This document shows, in pieces, positions 7,521 to 15,769 of a stretch of 56,010 bases of DNA; the first letter of the stretch is position 1; each line of letters starts with the position of its first letter. Source of the DNA: a virus. Location: the IMG/VR virus record IMGVR_UViG_3300045282_000096, positions 1 through 56,010 of that record; one strand, 5' to 3'. A program made the position numbers and the translations under genes. The notes under the pieces are model-generated. The model saw only the letters and a list, made by a program, of their open reading frames with translations. It had not been told where the DNA came from and did no database searches.

Positions 7521-7695
7521 TCACGTCAACAGTTCCAAGTCTCCCATCAGCGTCCATTACAAAACGGTGCTTCACTTTTGGGGAAGTTGTGGACTCAACC
7601 CTCGTGATCTTTACGGTCGCGCCGTTGGGAACAACGATGTTGATGGTTGAACAACCCACACACGCAATGAGTAAAACGAAGATGATCCTTTTCAT
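7516..7695 (-). CDS. Small lipoprotein, possible outer-membrane spanin
   Basis: 59 residues from ATG 7695. The N-terminus MKRIIFVLLIAC is a short signal peptide with a lipobox (LIAC), and a second Cys follows four residues later. The remaining 40 residues are polar. Small lipoproteins at the end of a late operon are often o-spanins that fuse the membranes during lysis, but no i-spanin partner is obvious. Confidence 0.6.
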   Translation of the reverse strand: MKRIIFVLLIACVGCSTINIVVPNGATVKITRVESTTSPKVKHRFVMDADGRLGTVDVK

Positions 7696-7698
7696 AAT

Positions 7699-7794
7699 TC
7701 AGTGTCCTCGCATCTCCAGCAACAAGTCAAGCGCCAGCTTGAGGTGCTTCTCGATTTTGGTGAGACGCTTGTTTATTGCCCAAAGTTTATTCAT
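7699..7794 (-). CDS. Tiny helical peptide (31 aa)
   Basis: ATG 7794 to TGA 7699, three bases before the lipoprotein start. The peptide (MNKLWAINKRLTKIEKHLKL then ALDLLLEMRGH) is a single amphipathic, basic helix. The compact operon spacing supports it; otherwise nothing is known. Confidence 0.45.
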   Translation of the reverse strand: MNKLWAINKRLTKIEKHLKLALDLLLEMRGH

Positions 7795-7820
7795 GGGCTT
7801 TCGCCGTGTAGTTTTAGATT

Positions 7821-8099
7821 TCACACAATCCCGTCGTCCCTGGCTATGAGAGCGATTTTAAAATGACTCTTTGTTCCAAACCTTTTAACGATCTGCTTCC
7901 AGTAATAATTAAACGACATTGGATTCTCGAAGTGAAGCGCCGAAGTAATTTGTTTACGAGTTAATCCTTGGGCCATGTGCTTTAAAATTGAATCCTGAAC
8001 CCTGAACTTAAGACCACGGCGACAGCGAATACACATAGTGGCAATGTTCCTTTTCCGAGCGCCACATGCACACTTATCATGCTGATTTTTCAATATCAC
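7821..8099 (-). CDS. LuxR/GerE-type helix-turn-helix protein
   Basis: 92 residues, GTG start directly after the stop of the upstream gene. An N-terminal Cys set (CACG and CIRCRRG) suggests a zinc knuckle. The C-terminal half, VQDSILKHMAQGLTRKQIT and onwards, has the form of the four-helix GerE DNA-binding domain. Located near the end of the late operon it may regulate late or lysis gene expression. The HTH call is from pattern, not alignment. Confidence 0.6.
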   Translation of the reverse strand: MILKNQHDKCACGARKRNIATMCIRCRRGLKFRVQDSILKHMAQGLTRKQITSALHFENPMSFNYYWKQIVKRFGTKSHFKIALIARDDGIV

Positions 8100-8438
8100 T
8101 CATGGCCATATAAAGCCCGCTCGGTAAAACCAACTTGGACCTTGATGATCAACAATCACGGCAACATTTCCATTAGCTACCACAGTGCCATTGGTGAGGA
8201 CTTGCCACACAGGATTAGTGGCGCTCTTTGTTGACTCAATCACCCATCGCTGACTGTTGGTATTTGGATTGTCGAACGAGAGAGTAAGTGTGATTGCCTT
8301 GGCTGGCGTAGGAGCCACTGATGCTTTTCTCTGCACAACTAAAGGCTCAGGCGGAAGTTCTACACGATGCTTGGAAACGTGATTGGCTACATCTCGCGGC
8401 GATCCGACTAATAATGCGATGAGTAGAAAACGAGTCAC
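8100..8438 (-). CDS. Small secreted protein downstream of the GH27 protein
   Basis: 112 residues from GTG 8438. A short hydrophobic N-terminus (FLLIALLVGS) looks like a signal peptide. The C-terminal 65 residues (LTLSFDNPN..., ending SWFYRAGFIWP) are strand-rich, in the style of small beta-sandwich domains that end in an FYRAG motif in secreted proteins of Verrucomicrobia-like bacteria. Follows the GH27 gene by 8 bases, so the two secreted proteins are probably made together. Confidence 0.6.
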   Translation of the reverse strand: MTRFLLIALLVGSPRDVANHVSKHRVELPPEPLVVQRKASVAPTPAKAITLTLSFDNPNTNSQRWVIESTKSATNPVWQVLTNGTVVANGNVAVIVDHQGPSWFYRAGFIWP

Positions 8439-8446
8439 AAGTCTAA

Positions 8447-11011
8447 TCAGAACACTCTCACCGCAACAATTTCCGCGCTATCGGTTTGCACACTTCCAGC
8501 AGAAGGCGTAGCACTTATGCTGCCAAAAATCTGAACTATATCGCCCGCAGTAGCAGTGTAGATTATCTCTGGAGTGGTCATCACATCTCCACCCGTAAAC
8601 GTCGTGAGGACTGGAAGTTCAACGGTTCTGCCGCCGTTCGTTAAATCTGCTGGAGTATTATTTGTTCTGCGGAGTTTCAGCGTGATCGTTTGTGCTCCAG
8701 CATAAGTTGCCGATACATACTTCACTCCGATACCCGCTCTGATTGTGTAGGTGCCAGCATTTTGAATCGTGATTGAAGGAGATGTTGTGCCAAATGCAAG
8801 CTGTGCCGGGGTTATTGTCAGCGTGTAAGCTGTGCCCGACGCGTAACTGGTAAAGTTTGTGTTAATAGGACAATTCGGAGCATAGAATATTCCATTCGTA
8901 GCAGTCAAAGCTCCCCCTACTCCTAATGGCGTTTTGAATCCAGATCCAACATTTCCAAAATAACCGCTAAACACACTTAAAGCCTGAAACCAAAATTGTA
9001 ACTCGGTTGAGTTGGCTGCGTTGCCGAAATTGGCAGACCTTCCCTCATCAAGTATAGCGTCTGCGCCCAATCCAAACGTTTTGAATCCCAATCCAACAAC
9101 ATTCCCAAAAGGTGCTGTCGTTTGTTCAAGGAGTGCGCCGGGACCGCTTCCGGTGTTTTGAACATGGAATGTAGATGCGCCACCACCCGCACCGGTTTGC
9201 CCTAAGAATGCCTCAGACATGGGAGAAATGGTGTCATTGGTCATGGAGAATGGCGGTTTTACGAAAAGGTAAAAAGCGGTATCATTGGCAGCAATGGAAG
9301 GCGTGACGAAGGCGTTGGTGGCCATACCAACAAAGGTCAGAGCCGGTGTGGCACTCCACACGTCATAGACTGCAATGGGCGTATTGGTGGGGATACCTAC
9401 CTGCCCCCATGTAACGGTGATGGTATGGCCGGAGGAATCGAAGTTGAAGACGCCAATAGCATTTGAAAGAGCACTTCCGAAAGTGGTATAGCCGTTCGTA
9501 TAGCCGATGATTCCAGACGACGCATTGCCACCCCCATTGAACCCGTTAGCGGTTGTCGGCGTGCCATTGAGCGGCCCCAACGGCCTTGCCCACGTAGCTG
9601 TTTTGTTCGCGGCATTCGTGGCGACAACATATCCAGGGAGGACAAGGGGATGCTGAAGGACACCTTGATTCACAATCGGATTCGTGAAGTAAGGCGAAAC
9701 TGCGGCATTGCCGATTACGTTAGTGCCGTTCCACACGCTGCAAGGCCCCAAGGCGGCAAGGGTCATGTAGCCTTTTGCCTCATTAGCCGTCGTGCCGCCG
9801 AAGGCTTGCAACCTGTGATAGTGGCCAGGGCGAGTCTCATGGAAATTCGGCATCTCGAAAACAATATTGGTAAACGTGCCCTTCCATGTGGTGTTCGCTC
9901 CGGGCGGACTTCCATTTTCGTAAGCATTATAACCGGCTAAAGTGTTCCACTTGTGCCATGCCGCCTCCCCAGATGAGAACACCTCAGTTGTCTCCATGTA
10001 GAGAGGCTTGCGACCAAGCCGGAAAGACATGTTATAATTCGCCTCTGGGAATAGTGAATAGTGGCGCGGCAACATCGTCCCACCCGGATCGTAGACTAAG
10101 CCTTGATACGTGCCGCTCCCGCAATAATCCACCTTCAGCAGGTCGAAACCCATCAGTCCAATGTCGTAAATGTCTTGAAAAACCAAGTCGTCAGTAGTGG
10201 GTAATCCTGGATTACCTGCGCAAAATTGATTGGCGTGCGCGACGTATGCTCCGATATTGAATCCATGCGAATGCGCATAGTTCACTATCCCGGCTACGCC
10301 CTGCGGGAACGCAGCCCCATTATTCGTGAGGTGGCCATTGATTCGGTTTGTTAATTGGCCGCAATCAATTATAATATTGATCCACCCACTCTTGAACCAG
10401 TTCGGGGCCACAGTATCGAGCAGTGCGATAGTGTTCGTTGGCCATGCTCCGTTCGGCGTGCAACCCATATCGGAATAGGTATCGAACGCAAGAATAGGGA
10501 CAGGATAAAGATGAGCAACTTCGTCGTAGTAAGGATTGATGTTCGTCATCATTCCGGCACTCATCGAAGCGTAAGGAGAGGTGAAATAATTGCTTCCCCT
10601 AGTTGGCCCGCCCCAATCAAAATTGCCAACATTGTCTATACCTCCATAAGCAACGGTGTTTGCCAGATTGTTCCATTGATAAGCGGTTGCTCTTTCCGTC
10701 CAAATTCCAGCGAAAACATACGGACCCGCCGCTCCCGAATTAGCGCCAAACGCAATCGGGTCAAGTCCACCGCCTGGAGTAAGCGTCAATTTCTCCGCGA
10801 GGGCAGCGCCTCCCGCCCGCGCATCGTTATTCGTCAGCGCGTTGGGATAGGCAACTCCGAGGGCAGGGAGCGAGCTTGCACTCAAATTTATCAATGTGGA
10901 TCCATCAATAAGGACCCCATCAGCGTTTGTCGTAAACCGATTGTACTGGTAGAACGCGGCATTTGCCGACAGGCACACGAACGAGAAAATGATGAGTATA
11001 AATGTTTTCAT
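8447..11011 (-). CDS. Secreted GH27 alpha-galactosidase-like protein with fibre-type C-terminus
   Basis: 854 residues. In order: a signal peptide (MKTFILIIFSFVCLSANA); an N-terminal beta region to about residue 150; a GH27-like barrel from about 165 to 480 with FPQGVAGIVNYAHSHGFNIG and the nucleophile strand LLKVDYC (Asp295); the PGHYHR segment and TNPIVNQGVLQHP, as in GH27; a beta-sandwich with TATWARPLG; and from about 600 a repetitive fibre-like region ending in a compact beta domain (AEIVAVRVF). GH27 enzymes remove terminal alpha-galactosyl or N-acetylgalactosaminyl groups. The usual acid/base region is not clearly matched, so activity is uncertain. The upstream neighbour is a fibre protein (ATGA overlap). 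It may be a receptor- or capsule-degrading tail protein, or a secreted auxiliary enzyme; the signal peptide is odd for a virion protein. Confidence 0.75.
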   Translation of the reverse strand: MKTFILIIFSFVCLSANAAFYQYNRFTTNADGVLIDGSTLINLSASSLPALGVAYPNALTNNDARAGGAALAEKLTLTPGGGLDPIAFGANSGAAGPYVFAGIWTERATAYQWNNLANTVAYGGIDNVGNFDWGGPTRGSNYFTSPYASMSAGMMTNINPYYDEVAHLYPVPILAFDTYSDMGCTPNGAWPTNTIALLDTVAPNWFKSGWINIIIDCGQLTNRINGHLTNNGAAFPQGVAGIVNYAHSHGFNIGAYVAHANQFCAGNPGLPTTDDLVFQDIYDIGLMGFDLLKVDYCGSGTYQGLVYDPGGTMLPRHYSLFPEANYNMSFRLGRKPLYMETTEVFSSGEAAWHKWNTLAGYNAYENGSPPGANTTWKGTFTNIVFEMPNFHETRPGHYHRLQAFGGTTANEAKGYMTLAALGPCSVWNGTNVIGNAAVSPYFTNPIVNQGVLQHPLVLPGYVVATNAANKTATWARPLGPLNGTPTTANGFNGGGNASSGIIGYTNGYTTFGSALSNAIGVFNFDSSGHTITVTWGQVGIPTNTPIAVYDVWSATPALTFVGMATNAFVTPSIAANDTAFYLFVKPPFSMTNDTISPMSEAFLGQTGAGGGASTFHVQNTGSGPGALLEQTTAPFGNVVGLGFKTFGLGADAILDEGRSANFGNAANSTELQFWFQALSVFSGYFGNVGSGFKTPLGVGGALTATNGIFYAPNCPINTNFTSYASGTAYTLTITPAQLAFGTTSPSITIQNAGTYTIRAGIGVKYVSATYAGAQTITLKLRRTNNTPADLTNGGRTVELPVLTTFTGGDVMTTPEIIYTATAGDIVQIFGSISATPSAGSVQTDSAEIVAVRVF

Positions 11012-11436
11012 GCAGGTTCAGTTCCAATTTGACCAGCGTCATCAAAAATTAGCCGGTATCGAATAGCTGATGGTCGAGAGCGGAGAATAAGCCCTTTATT
11101 TTGGTTGGTAATTTCAATATCGTTGCCAGAGCCAACCTGACCTGAAAATTGAGCATTGCCCACCGCATTGATAATAAAATTTCCGTTTGCAAATGAAGCA
11201 GATCCGTCGTTATTAATGAATGTCAATGCGGGTCCTACATTGATACCTGTGTTTGCAACTAAAATCGCACTATTGGAAAACTGAACTGGATTTGTGGTGT
11301 TGAGCGTTGCCGCAATGAGATTGTAAACCTGCTGACCTGTAATCTTAAGAGAGAGTGTGCCAGTATCAATCTCCAGTAAGTCCGTGAGTGCAAACGACCC
11401 CGCCGCCGTCAAATCTATGATTCTCTTGTTGGCCAT
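11008..11436 (-). CDS. Tail-fibre-like protein
   Basis: 142 residues. The N-terminus MANKRIIDLTAAGSFALTDL then EIDTG and KITGQQV is the attachment-type motif seen at the start of many phage fibre proteins. The rest is a repetitive strand pattern with FINNDGSASF and GLILRS, typical of fibre shafts. It overlaps the GH27-like gene by ATGA; the two may form one fibre complex. Start ATG overlaps the previous stop (TAATG). Confidence 0.7.
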   Translation of the reverse strand: MANKRIIDLTAAGSFALTDLLEIDTGTLSLKITGQQVYNLIAATLNTTNPVQFSNSAILVANTGINVGPALTFINNDGSASFANGNFIINAVGNAQFSGQVGSGNDIEITNQNKGLILRSRPSAIRYRLIFDDAGQIGTEPA

Positions 11437-11639
11437 TATTCAACAATCCTTAAATCTCCAGCCTCAGTGCTGCGAATCTCTAATAGTTCCGTGATGCGAA
11501 AATTACCCACTGGCACAACACTCCCCGCCAGATTCGCCCATTGACACAATAGGTACGTCCTTACCTGTATTAACTGCGCATCGGTCAGGCACCGAAGACA
11601 GGACGAAAGGCGAGAGATAGTTTGAGGATCGCATGTCAC
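11436..11639 (-). CDS. Cys-motif minor structural protein, short paralogue
   Basis: 67 residues from GTG 11639. The first 44 residues (MTCDPQT...SCLRCLTDAQL...YLLCQWANLAG) are a close copy of the start of the next gene upstream. The tail, FRITELLEIRSTEAGDLRI, matches fibre-attachment motifs. Possibly an adaptor between baseplate and fibre. Located in a run of three related Cys-motif genes. Confidence 0.65.
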   Translation of the reverse strand: MTCDPQTISRLSSCLRCLTDAQLIQVRTYLLCQWANLAGSVVPVGNFRITELLEIRSTEAGDLRIVE

Positions 11640-11640
11640 A

Positions 11641-12177
11641 TTAAATAACGACTATGTAACCCTCCCAACGAACGCTTTGTGGTGGCGTAACCCAAGCAGG
11701 TGTAGCTAACTTAAAAGCTACGGTATCGCCCGCTACCACAGCTTGATTCAACACCAGATTGCTTACATCAAGCACAGTCGAGTTGTAGGCCCCAGTTGCA
11801 ACGAGCACGTCAGTGGCATCGTTGATGCGTAAGGAGTGAGTGGCTAGCTCTGCTGTTCCGGGAGTTGTGATGCGGGCCTTTAAGAATGCGGCCCTGATTG
11901 TTCCCGACCTCAAGACTATCACCGATGCCATTGCATAGACGGTTTGAATGGATGAAATTGGATCGGCTCCAAAATAGTAAGTCGTGCTGGCTATTGGCTG
12001 GCCAGCCGCAACTGAGACAATTGGAATTGAGTATCCCACATCAACAACGGGAACTATTGTTCCCGCCAAATTCGCCCACTGGCACATCAAATACGTTCGA
12101 GCGTAAAGCAACTGTGCATCGCTCAAACAGCGTAAGCACGAAGTGAGTTGGCTGAGAGTTTGAGGGTCGCATGTCAT
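11641..12177 (-). CDS. Cys-motif minor structural protein with beta-sandwich domain
   Basis: 178 residues. The N-terminal 44 residues (MTCDPQTLSQL, SCLRCLSDAQL, MCQWANLAG) repeat those of the 67-residue gene. The C-terminal 120 residues form a strand-rich domain (PIASTTYYFGADPISSIQT ... WEGYIVVI) of the kind seen in phage decoration or fibre-tip proteins. Overlaps the next gene by ATGA. The shared head suggests a common docking helix pair. Confidence 0.65.
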   Translation of the reverse strand: MTCDPQTLSQLTSCLRCLSDAQLLYARTYLMCQWANLAGTIVPVVDVGYSIPIVSVAAGQPIASTTYYFGADPISSIQTVYAMASVIVLRSGTIRAAFLKARITTPGTAELATHSLRINDATDVLVATGAYNSTVLDVSNLVLNQAVVAGDTVAFKLATPAWVTPPQSVRWEGYIVVI

Positions 12178-12422
12178 CCGCCAAGGGCCGTTACTATGTT
12201 ACAAAGCAGTAGCGTCTGCATTGCGGGTTCGTTTCCATAGGCACAGTCAAAGCAACGCGCTTCGTTGGCAATCACACTCGGGTCTGTCGAAGCCCCAGGA
12301 ACCAATGCAGCACGAATTTGAGCAAGCAAATAGGTTTGAGCAGCCAAGTGCATTCCGTCAGGGAAGCAGCACTCAAATTGCTGAGAGGCAGTTGCAAGAG
12401 CTTGCGGCGTGCAATCGGCCAT
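12174..12422 (-). CDS. Cys-motif minor structural protein, double-repeat form
   Basis: 82 residues containing the same kind of helical unit twice: FECCFPDGMHLAAQTYLLAQ and CFDCAYGNEPAMQTLLLCN, each a Cys pair followed by a helix with YLL or LLL. It is therefore a paralogue of the two genes downstream. It overlaps both neighbours (TAATG and ATGA). Role in the tail or capsid is inferred from position after the capsid gene. Confidence 0.6.
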   Translation of the reverse strand: MADCTPQALATASQQFECCFPDGMHLAAQTYLLAQIRAALVPGASTDPSVIANEARCFDCAYGNEPAMQTLLLCNIVTALGG

Positions 12423-12688
12423 TAGTAACCCCCCTCACTGTCAGAACTCATTGCGTCCAGTTTTGAGTTGGCGTCACTTTCGTCGCTCTTGGACTTGGCC
12501 AACTTAATCTCTGCTTCATCTTCGTATTCACGAACGACTTCGACAGTGTACTTGTCTCCCGGTTTGCAATCGCCGCCAAGAAACTCTTTGGACACAAGAG
12601 CGGTATCGCTTTCGTCCTTTTCCTGTTTGTCGGTTTCGGGAGCTTCGGAGGATTCGTCTTCAGCGCCGGGATAGTTTTTGTCATCCAT
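12422..12688 (-). CDS. Acidic small structural-operon protein
   Basis: 88 residues from ATG 12688, chosen over a longer frame because TAAGG lies nine bases upstream. Extremely rich in Asp, Glu and Ser at both ends (ESSEAPETDKQEKDESD near the start), with a short ordered middle (EFLGGDCKPGDKYTVEVV) like a small beta strand pair. May be a capsid accessory protein. No function assignable. Confidence 0.6.
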   Translation of the reverse strand: MDDKNYPGAEDESSEAPETDKQEKDESDTALVSKEFLGGDCKPGDKYTVEVVREYEDEAEIKLAKSKSDESDANSKLDAMSSDSEGGY

Positions 12689-12863
12689 AAATTGCCTTAG
12701 AGAAAGCTTGGCACCGAAACCACTCGATGCCAAGCGTTGTATTTAGCCCACACCAGACACCGAATGAGGTTGATTGTGAAGTGAGATTTGGTAGAATCGC
12801 AGGAACTTCGGTTGTCGCCGAAGCCCTGCTAATCACAGCATTGAAATCAAACGCGAGAATGCC
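12689..12863. other. Intergenic stretch beside a homing endonuclease, two hairpins
   Basis: No convincing gene. It holds two perfect inverted repeats: GCTTGGCA (12706-12713) with TGCCAAGC (12728-12735), and CTTCGG (12806-12811) with CCGAAG (12818-12823). Neither has a T run on either strand. The minus strand has an open frame of about 50 codons here (ending at 12681) with no good start. The hairpins may be processing or weak stop sites after the capsid gene. Confidence 0.4.
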
Positions 12864-13592
12864 ATGACTAAAACGATCATAGTCCTCGGAGAGAGAATTG
12901 GAAAGCTCACAGTTATTGAAGAAGCCAAAGCTCGCTACATGAGCGGTGTTAGGTGTCGGTTCTGGCTTTGTGTATGCGAGTGTGGAACCCCCAAAATAGT
13001 CGCACAGGCCAAACTGTCCCGAGCCATCAGATATGACTTTAGAATCTCGTGCGGATGCTGGAAGAATCAGTTGAGTTCCGAAAGGCTCAAGGCATCCAAT
13101 CCGATTTTGAAAAGGACCCACGGACACAGGGCGGGGGAAATGAGAAAACGTAATTGGGCATACTCCAGTTGGCGTCTCGCTAAAAAGAGATGCTATGATA
13201 CCAAACATGAAAAATACTATTACTACGGAGCGCGTGGGGTGTTTATGTGTGATGGATGGAGAGAATCTTTTTCGAAATTCCTTTCCGATATGGGAGAATG
13301 TCCTGCGAATAAATCCATCGACCGAATTAACACGAAGGGTAGCTATACCTGTGGTACATGTGAGCAATGTGTCGCAAACAGTTGGCCGATGAATTGCAAA
13401 TGGTCCACCGCCAAAGAGCAGGCCAGAAATAGAACCAGCAATCGAATTCTTACGGTTCATGGATTTACCGCGTGCCTTTCAGCAATTGCTGAACGTTATG
13501 GCGTTATTGCCGAAACAATTGCAGAGCGTCTTCGACGGGATTGGACCATCGAAGACGCCGTTACAAAGCCTAGATTTGGAAGGGTAGGCTGA
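12864..13592 (+). CDS. Free-standing homing endonuclease, HNH-like, inserted after the capsid gene
   Basis: 242 residues on the strand opposite to the surrounding structural operon. An N-terminal zinc region (LCVCECG, SCGCW) is followed by a core with YSSWRLAKKRCYD, YYYYGARGVFMC, DMGECPANKSIDRINTKGSY and NCKWSTAKEQARN, the pattern of a widespread phage HNH-like nuclease family. A C-terminal helix-turn-helix (LTVHGFTACLSAIAERYGV, then ERLRRDWTIEDAV) is a typical DNA-recognition module. It overlaps the 3' end of the capsid gene by 23 bases. A paralogue splits the primase at 48885. Confidence 0.8.
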   Translation: MTKTIIVLGERIGKLTVIEEAKARYMSGVRCRFWLCVCECGTPKIVAQAKLSRAIRYDFRISCGCWKNQLSSERLKASNPILKRTHGHRAGEMRKRNWAYSSWRLAKKRCYDTKHEKYYYYGARGVFMCDGWRESFSKFLSDMGECPANKSIDRINTKGSYTCGTCEQCVANSWPMNCKWSTAKEQARNRTSNRILTVHGFTACLSAIAERYGVIAETIAERLRRDWTIEDAVTKPRFGRVG

Positions 13593-15219
13593 CGGTTGCA
13601 CAAGGTCCCGTCACCGTTATCGTTGTGGCCGATGCTACGGCCCAAACGCCTAATTCTGGTAATTGGGCATTGAGTTGAACAACGAGCGCGGCAAGGGTTG
13701 TCGAGCCGCTGATTTGAGAGTTGGCCACCGGACCCCCATCGCACAAAACGCTGAACGCCGGAATCTCATAATCCCCATTGAGCACGTTCTTCGTCGGCGT
13801 GAACGTGGTGGTGATGTTGATCGGAATCGGACTCGTCCCGCTGTGCTCATCCGGGCACTGCGTGTTGGCCGAATTGTAAACCTGAGCAGGATAGCCAGGA
13901 TCGGCATTGCAGGTATTGATTTCAATCACACAGAACGGCTCTGCCTTATGGAAGATCGCCACAAGGAATTCTGTGTAACGCGGCTTGGTAGCCAGTTCAT
14001 GGCTGGACACCCACAGACCTTTGTTGCGGTCGATGTTTTCAATCACGCAACCGTTTACATCGGCTCCGAGATTGTCCATCGCAAAGCGCCATTTGCCGCC
14101 GAAGTTGCGGTTCAGGAACGGCATTTCACTGTTGATTTGCTCGCTCTCCAATGTCTGGAATTCCAATCCCATCGGATGCCAGACGAATGAGACTCGGAAT
14201 TGGGCGTTGTCGAAATCAGGATTGCGCTGGCTCTTGAGTCCTGCCGCGCTGCCCGCGCCCGACGACGGCACATTCTTATACGGTTGAACCACCTGATAAC
14301 GGAACAAACCACCAACAACACCCACGAAGTTGAATCGCAGGCCGTTTACATCGGTGCGAATGGTATAATTTCCCATCTGCCCGGAGAAGCCGTATTTCCA
14401 ATACTTGCTGGCAGCATCCCATTCGGTAAAGCGCCAGTTGCCGGTGACAGACGGCACGCCCCCAACGCCGGTAAATCCACTGAGACGGTCCAGTTCCCAG
14501 GTCGTCTGCGTATCGGTAACAAGCTCCAACATTGGCGGGAATTTGTCAGACCACGGGTTTTTACCGCCGTAACCGACTGACATGAGCGGTTCAACAAGGC
14601 GCTGCAACATCTGCGGCGTCAGTTTGAACACCTGTGCCGGATTGATATTCGTGTCGATGTATTGTTCTTCGTCACCATTGACGATGACCCAATTGAAGAT
14701 GAAGCTTCCAGCGGGATTGGCCGTCGCAAAAAAGCGGTTGGCGATGAACTTGTTGTCGGCATACTGCATCCCGCGTTTGCGCATGTAATTCGACAACACC
14801 CAAACGGTGGTCGGTCGCAGAATGTCCGAGATGATGTAGCTCCATTGTTCCTTGGCCTTTGTGACCGTGAACATATTGTCGAAGCAGAGCAGTTGCGTGC
14901 GCCAGTGCTGTTCCTCAAGGAAGTAAGTCAGCCGCGTGCTGCCGAACCCGATTTCATGGCGATTCTTATCGCACGGCGTCCCAAGACAGTTGCCGGTAGC
15001 AACCTGCGTCCACGTCTTGGTGGTATTTGGAAAGACGCTGTTAAAACGGTCAAGGGTATGTTGGGTGCCAGTGAAAGGATCGAATACCCCCATACTGACG
15101 TGACCGAGCCAGTTAGCGGGATCTTCGGGACGAATGTCCTTGAGGATTTCCTTGTCATAAACCGGCTGTTGATCGGTGAGGAAGCTTGTGAACTGACTGC
15201 ACGAAATTATTCTGGCCAT
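13570..15219 (-). CDS. Probable major capsid protein
   Basis: 549 residues from ATG 15219 (MARIISCSQFTSFL); an upstream start would add 12 residues. No signal peptide. The long body with a late beta-rich domain (TFTPTKNVLNGDYEIPAFS, TTITVTG) and its place directly after the scaffold in the portal-scaffold order make capsid the natural call, as in related environmental podovirus-like genomes. No HK97 motif can be cited from memory with confidence. The 190 bases upstream of the start carry only a short inverted repeat, GTCCAG/CTGGAC. Confidence 0.7.
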   Translation of the reverse strand: MARIISCSQFTSFLTDQQPVYDKEILKDIRPEDPANWLGHVSMGVFDPFTGTQHTLDRFNSVFPNTTKTWTQVATGNCLGTPCDKNRHEIGFGSTRLTYFLEEQHWRTQLLCFDNMFTVTKAKEQWSYIISDILRPTTVWVLSNYMRKRGMQYADNKFIANRFFATANPAGSFIFNWVIVNGDEEQYIDTNINPAQVFKLTPQMLQRLVEPLMSVGYGGKNPWSDKFPPMLELVTDTQTTWELDRLSGFTGVGGVPSVTGNWRFTEWDAASKYWKYGFSGQMGNYTIRTDVNGLRFNFVGVVGGLFRYQVVQPYKNVPSSGAGSAAGLKSQRNPDFDNAQFRVSFVWHPMGLEFQTLESEQINSEMPFLNRNFGGKWRFAMDNLGADVNGCVIENIDRNKGLWVSSHELATKPRYTEFLVAIFHKAEPFCVIEINTCNADPGYPAQVYNSANTQCPDEHSGTSPIPINITTTFTPTKNVLNGDYEIPAFSVLCDGGPVANSQISGSTTLAALVVQLNAQLPELGVWAVASATTITVTGPCATVSLPFQI

Positions 15220-15411
15220 ACTCGCTAAAAGTTTTGCGTTTATTGCTCGCTGCACACCATGTGCGCGATGCTACTTTTAGGAGTGCCTCTCCCTCTTTGA
15301 AGGCTACGCCGTGTCAATAGGCGTCTAACAAGACTGTCCAGCGGCCTACTGGACGACTGCGGGCCAATGATTGAGGACTAATCGACTATTGGAAAGAAGT
15401 CAAAGGAAATT

Positions 15412-15597
15412 TTATCTTGATTCTATTTCATCTGCGTAAAGCCATGTATTTTTACGGTCACTATTATCCCAATAAGCGATTCTGTATTGCATTCCAACGC
15501 TATCAATTTGAATCATATCGACTCGTCCGGGGCGTTGAATTTCCCTTACAAGAACCTTTTGACCAATCTCAAAATCAATTTTGATATTTTTTTCCAT
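15412..15597 (-). CDS. Small beta-rich hypothetical protein
   Basis: 61 residues, beginning MEKNIKIDFEIGQKVLV. The strand pattern with VREIQRPGRV, YRIAYWDNSD and WLYADEIES resembles small KOW- or Tudor-like barrels, a loose resemblance only. It sits between the tRNA-like gene and the capsid start. No ribosome site is visible before ATG 15597. Confidence 0.5.
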   Translation of the reverse strand: MEKNIKIDFEIGQKVLVREIQRPGRVDMIQIDSVGMQYRIAYWDNSDRKNTWLYADEIESR

Positions 15598-15604
15598 TAA
15601 AAAC

Positions 15605-15747
15605 TGGCAGGGAAGGCAGGAATCGAACCTGCGGTGATTGCGGCGTCCGTTCGGCGGGCCTATCGCATAGGGAATTACCCGTTTCGTTTGCCCCGCCGCG
15701 TCGGAAAACGCTGTCTAACGCTGAGTCCACCATTTCTCTACTTCCCT
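15605..15747 (-). tRNA. tRNA-like gene with greatly expanded anticodon/variable region
   Basis: On the minus strand the outer parts are textbook: acceptor AGGGAAG (15747-15741) pairs with CTTCCCT, followed by G and encoded CCA (15607-15605); positions 8-9 are TA; a D arm (GAG, ten-base loop with GG, CTC); and a T arm GCAGG-TTCGATT-CCTGC. Between base 26 and the T stem lie 89 bases instead of about 22-40. They contain a CGGCGGG/CCCGCCG helix, a CCTATGCGATAGG hairpin and a possible anticodon stem GCGTT/GACGC, but no clear seven-base anticodon loop. Discriminator G and a 3-bp D stem lean to serine. It sits in the late operon between scaffold-side genes and the capsid gene. Whether it is charged or works in translation is unknown. 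Confidence 0.6.
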
Positions 15748-15769
15748 GAAAATCAAGCCTCTGCGATGG

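Noticed and set aside
7589-7849. 86-residue plus-strand frame after the terminator
   Set aside because: Covers three small minus-strand genes with better evidence.
10355-11032. 225-residue frame on the plus strand opposite the GH27-like gene
   Set aside because: Low protein-like character; mirrors codon structure of the real gene on the other strand.
12681-13460. 259-residue minus-strand frame opposite the homing endonuclease at 12864
   Set aside because: Antisense shadow; the endonuclease frame has clear motifs.
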